34,018 bases of DNA, taken from contig DATMQA010000024.1 in the NCBI GenBank assembly GCA_035566895.1, positions 1 through 34,018 of the forward strand, written 5' to 3'. This document shows, piece by piece, positions 25,709-31,866 of this stretch. This DNA is from DATMQA01 sp035566895 (GTDB lineage: Bacteria; Verrucomicrobiota; Verrucomicrobiia; Limisphaerales; UBA8199). Below the pieces are notes generated by a model, which saw only the letters and a program-made list of their open reading frames with translations, ran no database searches and was not told the origin of the DNA. Numbering within the stretch: the first letter of the stretch is position 1; each line of letters starts with the position of its first letter. Both the position numbers and the translations under genes were made by a program.

Positions 25709-26299
25709 CTAGTTTCTCTGCGGCGACGGCAGCCAGCCACCGGCGGCCTGGATTGGTTCGATGTGTCCGCTACGGGTCGTCCAGAAGGCCAACGCAAGGC
25801 GGCCTGCCGTGAAGTTGTTCTTAGTGTCGATAGGAAATGTGGCTTGGAATCCCGCATTTTTGAGGGTAAGAGTCTGGGTTAGGAGTGTGAGTGCCGCAAA
25901 ATCATGAAGCAGGTGCCGACCGGCGTTCTCTCCGCGCTTTACCTCGGAACTAACCCCGCTGGCCAGCAGGGCGGCGTGAACTTCGTAATTGGAAGCACTC
26001 GAAGAGACCGGGACAAAACTCACCCTCCAGCGGTTGGCATCTTCCGAGACGATCCGGAGCACACCTGCGGTGGTTCGGGAACCAGTCGGAACGTTGCTGA
26101 GTCCAAACCAATTTCGCCATTCTTTGCCGTTCAGAACAAAACCTGGAGTATAAACGCTTCCGCTACCCCAAGCTTGAGCGTAGTCCCTTTGCCGGTCGGA
26201 GAATTGTTGCGAAATCTTGTGGAAGACTTCAGATGGAGCGACTACCGCTAAGTCAAAGCGTGCAAATCCTTGAACACAATTCGTGCCGTTGAGTGGCAA
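25709..26299 (-). pseudogene. DUF1223-like protein missing its N-terminal redox half
   Basis: The frame contains FSDRQRDYAQAWGSGSVYTP followed by GFVLNGKEW, the conserved 'RQ-Ya---g---vYTPq-vvnG' centre of DUF1223 secreted thioredoxin-like proteins. It ends with a C-terminal region of plausible length. The family's N-terminal signal peptide and 'TSEGCSSCPPAD' redox motif are missing, and the first 25 residues do not fit the family. It is probably a truncated gene; a later internal start would not restore the active site. Confidence 0.6.
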
Positions 26300-26405
26300 A
26301 ATCTTTCTGGTTGCGACAGCGAACCTGGTAATTTTCGTTCGTCAAGAAGGGAACTGATTTGTTAACACGATTCACGGAAAGTTTAGCTAAGCACTGGAGG
26401 CGGGA

Positions 26406-26888
26406 GTCGTTATGTTGACTTCGAAGTTATGTGCACCACGTGGCGAAAGGCCTAGTAAACGCTGACCATTCCTCATTCACATCTTTACATAAATTTGGAA
26501 CTCCCGTTGACTAGAATTGATTGTCGTTCGAGCGGAATCTGCGGACTTGCACTTAGGCATGGCGCTCTTCTCCAACGCCCAATTTTTAGACCCCGCATTG
26601 CTGCCAGGGCTGGTGCAGGATGTTGAGCGAAGGCGGTGGCCAGCACGAGGGCCTTCGCCGATTGCGATTTCGCCAGCGAAGGTATCGAAAATTATGTGAA
26701 GTTGGTTGCCACCCGACCAACACCAGTGCAAGCCCGTGGCATCGACTGCCGCTCGGACGGCACAACAAAAACCTTCAGTTAATCAAGGTGTGGCTACCAT
26801 CACTCGAACCGTTCAGCGACATTTCGAAACCAGAAATGTATGGCCCAGGCCTGTTTGGTGCACATAACTTCGAAGTCAACATAACGAC
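26406..26888. mobile_element. 483-bp MITE-like element with 33-bp perfect terminal inverted repeats
   Basis: 26406-26438 (starting GTCGTTATGTTGAC) is the exact reverse complement of 26856-26888. The arms contain TTCGAA and two GTTATGT copies 18 bp apart. The 417-bp interior has no recognised gene and lower GC than neighbours. It is probably a non-autonomous transposable or recombinase-mobilised element; no clear target-site duplication was found at the ends. Confidence 0.75.
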
Positions 26889-26915
26889 CCCTATGTTAAA
26901 TTTAACATAGGGGTC
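26886..26915. repeat. 30-bp perfect palindrome
   Basis: The first half is GACCCCTATGTTAAA and the second half is its exact reverse complement, with no spacer. Its first three bases overlap the right arm of the 33-bp inverted repeat. It could be a bidirectional hairpin terminator (without a T-run), a binding site, or the fold-back end of the neighbouring element. Confidence 0.9.
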
Positions 26916-27288
26916 GGAATCGGACGCTTTTTGGCTCGTTTCCGGGCTGAAAATGCCTGATTTTGCGAGGGAATCAAGACAACACCACCACAACACGAAC
27001 CAACACCTTCACCACACCTCTGCTGACGACCACTTCTGTCATTGAATAATTGAATCTGTGGTCTACTCTAGCGATGAGTCCGACTGCCGGAACTTTCTTC
27101 CGCATTGCTGCAATTGTCCGGCATAAACGGCCAATACGAGCGGCCGGTTTCGCGCGCAAGGCTCTAGAGATGTAGGCGTTCTCCGCCGGGAGCGCAACAA
27201 ATCTGAAATTATTTTCCGGGAATAGTGTCTGCACTCCACTGGTGGAAAAACGGCTTCGAGAAGCTGGTGCGTAAAAAACAAACGTAAC
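26916..27288. other. Non-coding stretch before the hydrolase gene, with gene scrap
   Basis: No intact gene is recognised. A minus-strand frame (26974-27234) is open but unlike anything known. The stretch holds a 53-bp copy of part of the downstream hydrolase-like gene (27143-27195, separate entry). The hydrolase promoter should lie in the last ~90 bp. Confidence 0.35.
27143..27195 (+). pseudogene. Scrap of a paralogue of the downstream hydrolase-like gene
   Basis: 27143-27195 matches 28126-28178 at 47 of 53 positions. In frame it reads AGFARKALEM-stop-AFSAGSA against AGFARKALETWTFSVGSA in the intact gene, so it carries a stop and is dead. It suggests an earlier tandem copy that was mostly deleted. 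Confidence 0.7.
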
Positions 27289-29436
27289 ATGAAGAGACTT
27301 GCATCACTGGTATTTGTCGGAGCGTTGGCTGTAGGAGAGATCGAGGGAGCAGATGGCGAAAAACAGCTGCAAGCGCCATGCCCATGCGAAGGCGAACCGA
27401 AGTACGGTGGCGAGGCCCCATTTATGATCGACGCCAGTTGCGTCGACCCTGATTACAACGAGAAGACGTTCGTCACCGATAGCACGAAGTCCCTCAGCCT
27501 TACGCTGCCCGACGGATCGACAATCCCCTACACCGAGGTGAAAGGACATTTTCCGGCGACGCGTACCCAAGCCCAGCGACCGGCTGGCGTAACAGGAAGC
27601 CCGACCACCGTCAGTCACAGCGTCACTTGGCGGTTTCCTGACAAGTCTCACTGGCGCAATCGCTTCTTCCAGCAGACCTACCCGCTGCCGATAGACTTCC
27701 TGAACACGGTCGATAGCCGCTTTGCCTTCAGCAATGGTGGTTATACGGTGAGCGTGACACCGGGCAATTTTGTCACCGGCTACCGCGTCAGCGCGGCAGC
27801 GGCGAAGCTGGCAAAGGGTTACGCCAAAAAATTGTATGGCAATACCGAGCGGATATATGGCTATATCTACGGCCAAAGCGGCGGCTCGGTGCAGGTGATG
27901 GGGGCGAATGAGGACACGACGGGCGTGTGGGACGGCATCGTCCCGGTGGTCATCGCCACGGACGGTCTGAATACGCACTCGTTCCAGTGGAACGCGCTGT
28001 ATGCGCTGAGAGTGCCCATGCCGAAGCGCAAAGCGATCGCCGACTGCTCTGCGCCGGGAAGCGGACGCGACATCTATGCCGGGCTCACCGGCGATGAGCA
28101 TGCAGCGCTCGACGAACTCCTGAACGCCGGTTTCGCGCGAAAGGCTCTCGAGACGTGGACGTTCTCCGTCGGGAGCGCGCTGCCTCTCTCTGGCGCTCTT
28201 GCCACGTTTGATCCCACGTACGAAGACGATTTCTGGTCCAAGCCGGGCTACGAGGGCGCAAAGCCGCCTGAGTATCTTTCGGCGGCTAAGGTTGACGGCT
28301 TTGCCACGATTACGTCCGTCGAGCGCGATGCGAAGGACGTCATCAAGTCGTTGAATTTCGATCCCGCGACGGTCCCGTCGCTCGGCTCGATTGGCGACGA
28401 GGGGCTGCAGTTCTATGTTTATGCGGCGGACGGTTCTTCGCGGATCGTCAATGGCGACGCCCGTGCGTTGAAAGGAAAGCTCCGCGACAACGTACTTGCG
28501 GTTGATGCAGGCAATGACGCGGTTCTGGTCGCGGCGCTGACGAATGGCGCGAAGATCCGGATCAACAACCGGTTCCTCCTTGCCGCCTGCTTCTATCCGC
28601 GCCACTCGATCCTCGACAACGGGAATCCTGCTTACAACCAGTACAAGAACACGGACGGCACGCCCAAATACGTCCAGCGTCCGATTCAGACCGCTTACAT
28701 CGCCAACATTGGTGCGGCCGGAGGACGCCGGCAAACGGGCAAACTCAAGGTCAAAACAATCGTGCTAGAGAACCTCTCGGATCCGGCGTCTTTTCCGTAT
28801 GTTGGCGGCTTTTACGCCGAACAGGTGCGCAAAGCACTGGGGCCAGAGGCCACCGACCAGATCTTCCGCATCTACTACCAAGATAACGCCCATCACGGCG
28901 CCTTTCCAACGATGCCGGGTCCAATGGGAGACATGCTCGGCACCAAGGTCGCGAGCATTGCCGGGATTCTGAACCAAGCGTTGCTCGATCTCGCGGCCTG
29001 GGCCGAGCATGGCGTGGTACCGATGCCCTCCACGCACTACAGCCGCGATGCGATGAACCAGATCGTTCTGCCCAAGAGCGCGAGCCAGCGCGGCGGACAT
29101 CAACCGGTGGTCGAACTCACCGCGAACGGCAGCGACCGTGCGCAAACGGGCGTCAATCAGCCGGTCACGCTCGTTGCCAAGATCGATATGCCTCCCGGCG
29201 CGGGCAAGGTCGTCGATTACGACTGGTACTTGGGAATGCCCGACTCAAAATATGAGCCCGCAATCAAGCTTGCCAACCCCGAGCAAACGGCACAGGCGAC
29301 ACGCGAGGTTACATTCCCAGCACCTGGTGAGTATGCGATTACCTTCCGCGTCAGAGGCGAGCGCAACGGCAGGGCGGCGGCGGAAAGTACGACGCTGTTG
29401 GAAAACATCGCCCGCGTGCAAATCGTTGTTCGCTGA
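27289..29436 (+). CDS. Secreted hydrolase-like protein with C-terminal PKD/Ig-like domain
   Basis: 715 residues. A short signal peptide (ASLVFVGALAVGEIEG) indicates export. YIYGQSGGSVQ (192-202) resembles an alpha/beta-hydrolase nucleophile elbow (G-x-S-G-G, Ser197), followed by GVWDGIVPVVIATDG; YYQDNAHHGAF further on could supply the histidine, as in tannase-like esterases. This catalytic reading is inference; I do not recognise the full family. From about residue 605 a PKD/Ig-like beta-sandwich follows (VELTANGSD... YDWYLG). It starts at ATG 27289 and lies between repeat element DNA and direct repeat B. A 476-codon antisense frame is a shadow. Confidence 0.75.
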   Translation: MKRLASLVFVGALAVGEIEGADGEKQLQAPCPCEGEPKYGGEAPFMIDASCVDPDYNEKTFVTDSTKSLSLTLPDGSTIPYTEVKGHFPATRTQAQRPAGVTGSPTTVSHSVTWRFPDKSHWRNRFFQQTYPLPIDFLNTVDSRFAFSNGGYTVSVTPGNFVTGYRVSAAAAKLAKGYAKKLYGNTERIYGYIYGQSGGSVQVMGANEDTTGVWDGIVPVVIATDGLNTHSFQWNALYALRVPMPKRKAIADCSAPGSGRDIYAGLTGDEHAALDELLNAGFARKALETWTFSVGSALPLSGALATFDPTYEDDFWSKPGYEGAKPPEYLSAAKVDGFATITSVERDAKDVIKSLNFDPATVPSLGSIGDEGLQFYVYAADGSSRIVNGDARALKGKLRDNVLAVDAGNDAVLVAALTNGAKIRINNRFLLAACFYPRHSILDNGNPAYNQYKNTDGTPKYVQRPIQTAYIANIGAAGGRRQTGKLKVKTIVLENLSDPASFPYVGGFYAEQVRKALGPEATDQIFRIYYQDNAHHGAFPTMPGPMGDMLGTKVASIAGILNQALLDLAAWAEHGVVPMPSTHYSRDAMNQIVLPKSASQRGGHQPVVELTANGSDRAQTGVNQPVTLVAKIDMPPGAGKVVDYDWYLGMPDSKYEPAIKLANPEQTAQATREVTFPAPGEYAITFRVRGERNGRAAAESTTLLENIARVQIVVR

Positions 29437-29457
29437 TTAGACCGAACCCTCTCAACG

Positions 29458-29481
29458 TCCCGCGTGCTGTCGTTCGCGGGA
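29458..29481. terminator. Hairpin after the hydrolase-like gene
   Basis: TCCCGCG (29458-29464) pairs with CGCGGGA (29475-29481) around a 10-nt loop, beginning 21 nt after the stop codon. No T-run follows, so termination by this hairpin is uncertain. Confidence 0.4.
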
Positions 29482-29692
29482 GCACTAAGAAAGCAGTGAA
29501 GGAGCCGAATGGAAGGTTTTGGCGCAGCGCACGGAAGCAGGATGACACCCGGCGTTGCACTCGCCAATCAACACACACTTCTCCGGCTCGGATCGTGTGG
29601 CTGCGCAGGAAGAATACGAATGGAGTCGTTTTGAATTAGCGAAAAAGCTGTAAGTTAACTGAGCAGTCGGCGTGTACGCACTAAGCAACAAG
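29482..29692. other. Gap with nothing recognisable
   Basis: Between the hairpin and direct repeat B I see no gene, repeat or RNA signature that can be supported. A minus-strand frame (29485-29730) reads through the tRNA-end repeat and is not a credible gene. Confidence 0.4.
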
Positions 29693-29711
29693 GGAGGTGG
29701 TCGGAATCGAA
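29693..29711 (-). tRNA. tRNA 3' fragment (Ser-like acceptor end), truncated
   Basis: Minus-strand reading: T-loop TTCGATT, T-stem 3' strand CCGAC and acceptor 3' strand CACCTCC, as in many tRNA-Ser genes beginning GGAGGTG. CCA is not encoded. No 5' part is present; direct repeat B occupies its place. Confidence 0.55.
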
Positions 29712-29927
29712 CAGGAGAAGCGGAAACCACTACTCCGGCACTACTCCCTCACCACCAGAGCGTACAGCCTCAGAACTCTCGAACGCCCATAGAATCAGGC
29801 GCTTGCGTGAGGTTGTCAAGCACTCCGCGCAACTCAGGATAACTCCTCAAGTACTCCTCCAGTCCTCCGCCACAACCCTTTCACTGGCACTCGAATCCAG
29901 ATTATTTCACCCCTCTAACGCGCACAA
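29707..29927. repeat. Direct repeat copy B, fused to a different tRNA 3' end
   Basis: Second copy of the ~225-bp repeat (see 21997-22230), same orientation, 7.7 kb apart, with a 13-bp net length difference. It ends 28 bp before the stop of the PEP mutase-family gene. Confidence 0.88.
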
Positions 29928-29954
29928 CTTTAGTTGGTGGATTAAACGAAAGAC

Positions 29955-30758
29955 TCACTTGTTGAACAGTTTTTGCAATTTGCCGTAAGACATGGAGTCT
30001 TTGAACATTGGCTTTGAATCACCAGTTGCGAGGAACCCTTTCGCCAATTCTGCGACACGACTCCAAATCAATTGCGGAATGGCGGTGCCTGAGCTTAAGC
30101 GGCGAACACCAAGCTTTCTCAACTCCTTTGCGTCTGGAAGATCGGGAACGGCCATGACGTTTAAGGGCATTTTGACCTCCGGAGCCATAGCCTGAATATC
30201 CGCGGGCTCCGAGAGTCCCGGAACAAAAATCCCGTTGGCTCCGGCTTCACGATAACGGGCAGCGCGTTCGATGGTCTCACCAACACGGCTTTCGGGAGCA
30301 CCAATCTCCGCCAAATAAACGTCAGTGCGTGCGTTGATGAATACATTCACGCCCAAGCTTTCGGCGGCTTGTCGCGCCTTTTCAATCTTCCTTGCCAAAA
30401 GGTCCGGTGTTCCCTCGCCATCTTCGATATTGATGCCCACAGCACCCGCGTCGATTACGGGCTTTAGATTCTCGCCAATTTTTTGCGAGTTCTTTGTGTA
30501 TCCCCCTTCGAAATCCACAGAGAGAGGAATGCTGATGGCATCCGTTATGCGGGCGGTAAGGTCCGCAAGCAGTTTGAGTGAAAGCACGTCACCGTCGCTA
30601 AAACCGAGCGCCCAGGCGACACCAGCGCTAGAAGTAGCGATGGCCTTTGCCCCCGCCTCTTCAATGACCTTCGCGCTGCTTGCGTCCCAAGCATTTGGAA
30701 GAATTAAAATATCCTTTTGTTCGTGGAGAGAATGAAAATTATCGGCAAGATTTGGCAT
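29955..30758 (-). CDS. Isocitrate lyase / PEP mutase family protein
   Basis: A 267-residue TIM-barrel enzyme that makes or breaks C-C or C-P bonds next to a carboxylate. Visible motifs: ILPNAWDASSAKVIEEAG (substrate loop), ATSSAGVAWALGFSDGD, SVDFEGGYT with the Mg-binding Asp/Glu, INIEDGEG, and VFINARTDVY. It lacks the long KKCGH lid loop of true isocitrate lyases, so oxaloacetate decarboxylase, phosphonopyruvate hydrolase or methylisocitrate lyase-like activity are all possible. ATG at 30758 (MPNLADNF) is chosen over TTG at 30776. It is divergent from a lysR gene, which probably regulates it. Confidence 0.88.
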   Translation of the reverse strand: MPNLADNFHSLHEQKDILILPNAWDASSAKVIEEAGAKAIATSSAGVAWALGFSDGDVLSLKLLADLTARITDAISIPLSVDFEGGYTKNSQKIGENLKPVIDAGAVGINIEDGEGTPDLLARKIEKARQAAESLGVNVFINARTDVYLAEIGAPESRVGETIERAARYREAGANGIFVPGLSEPADIQAMAPEVKMPLNVMAVPDLPDAKELRKLGVRRLSSGTAIPQLIWSRVAELAKGFLATGDSKPMFKDSMSYGKLQKLFNK

Positions 30759-30862
30759 AACACGCTCGTAGTTCAATTGTATTTTTCATATTTAAAGTTA
30801 ACCATAGGGCATTTGGTTTGAGAAATTGCGAGTTTTTATTGGATCTATAACAAATCGTCATT
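30759..30862. promoter_or_regulatory. Divergent promoter region between PEP mutase-family gene and lysR
   Basis: This 104-bp, AT-rich spacer is the only sequence between two divergent genes, so both promoters and a LysR operator must be here or overlap the coding ends. TATAAC at 30846-30851 is a possible -10 element for lysR. I could not single out a convincing T-N11-A operator. Confidence 0.55.
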
Positions 30863-31843
30863 ATGACCACTCCTCCTGATATAGATCTCGATTTGATTCG
30901 CTGTTTCCTGACTGTCGTTGAGAGCGGGGGCTTCACCCAAGCGTCAAAGCGCCTGCATGTCACGCAATCCGGAATTACCCTCAAAATCAAACGCCTTGAG
31001 GGACAGTTAAAGTGCCGCCTATTCCGGCGCACGGTTAAACCCATTGAATTGAGCGCCGAGGGAGAAATCGTTCTTGGCTACGCGCGGCGACTTTTGGACT
31101 TGAACCAAGAAATGGTTCAACGCGTCACGAAGCCAAAAGAGGAGGATGTTCTGCGACTGGGGGTTGTCGACCATTTTGGCCCGCAACTGCTGCCTCAGTG
31201 GCTGGCAGAGTTCAAAAAGCATTTTCCCAAAGTGAAAATTCTTTCAGACCTCGGATTAACGCAAGACCTTCTCAAAGATTTAGAGGACGACAATTTCGAT
31301 CTCGTTATCGCCTCGGCCGGCTACACGGCGATGGCCGAATACAAACTCGCGCCTTCCATCCAAGAAACACTTTTGCAAAAAGAGCGGATGCTTTGGGTTA
31401 AGGCTCGAAGGTCGGAAATCAATCCAGCAACAGATCCGCTGCCACTTGTGATGTTCAGCTCAAAATGCCGCTTCAGGCCGATTGCCCTTGAAGCGCTCCA
31501 AAAAGCGGGACGAACCTACGAAATGGTCTTCGTTGGTGGCAATTTAAACGCCATACAAACCGCAGTGGAAGCTGACCTGGGGCTGTCTGTTTTGTCCCCG
31601 CTTTCAGTGTCTCAAGGCATGGTTGTATTGGGAAACGACTCTGGTCTTCCAAAGTTGCCTTCAGCAGACTTGGCAGTTTACAGCCGAAAGAAGCCGACGC
31701 ACCCGATAGTTCCGCGGCTCGCAGCGTTCTTAGTGGAAGCGGTTTCGGCATGGGAGGTAAGCACTCTAAGCTTTGAACGCAACGGCGGTAAAATCTCAAG
31801 CCCGGGACGAAGCGCCGATAAAACAAAGACGACTCCTCAATGA
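30863..31843 (+). CDS. LysR-family transcriptional regulator
   Basis: 326 residues. The N-terminal winged helix-turn-helix (about 6-65) has the LysR signature LIRCFLTVVESGGFTQASKR then LHVTQSGITLKIKRLE and LFRR. The co-inducer domain spans about 90-300 (VLRLGVVDHFGPQLLP; NFDLVIASAG). The last 25 residues are a basic Ser/Thr-rich extension. It is divergent from the PEP mutase-family gene, the classical arrangement for a regulator and its target. Its stop lies only 23 bp from the first CRISPR repeat. Its GC is lower than that of the housekeeping genes in the window. Confidence 0.93.
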   Translation: MTTPPDIDLDLIRCFLTVVESGGFTQASKRLHVTQSGITLKIKRLEGQLKCRLFRRTVKPIELSAEGEIVLGYARRLLDLNQEMVQRVTKPKEEDVLRLGVVDHFGPQLLPQWLAEFKKHFPKVKILSDLGLTQDLLKDLEDDNFDLVIASAGYTAMAEYKLAPSIQETLLQKERMLWVKARRSEINPATDPLPLVMFSSKCRFRPIALEALQKAGRTYEMVFVGGNLNAIQTAVEADLGLSVLSPLSVSQGMVVLGNDSGLPKLPSADLAVYSRKKPTHPIVPRLAAFLVEAVSAWEVSTLSFERNGGKISSPGRSADKTKTTPQ

Positions 31844-31866
31844 GTTGCCAAAAGGGCTGTGGCTTT

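Noticed and set aside
26406..26438. Similarity of the inverted-repeat arm to a loxP arm (ATAACTTCG)
   Set aside because: Only nine bases match, the 13-bp arm and 8-bp spacer geometry of loxP is absent, and no Cre-like gene is present.
27304..28734. 476-codon minus-strand frame over the hydrolase-like gene
   Set aside because: The sense frame has a signal peptide and coherent domains, while the antisense frame is Arg-rich and featureless.
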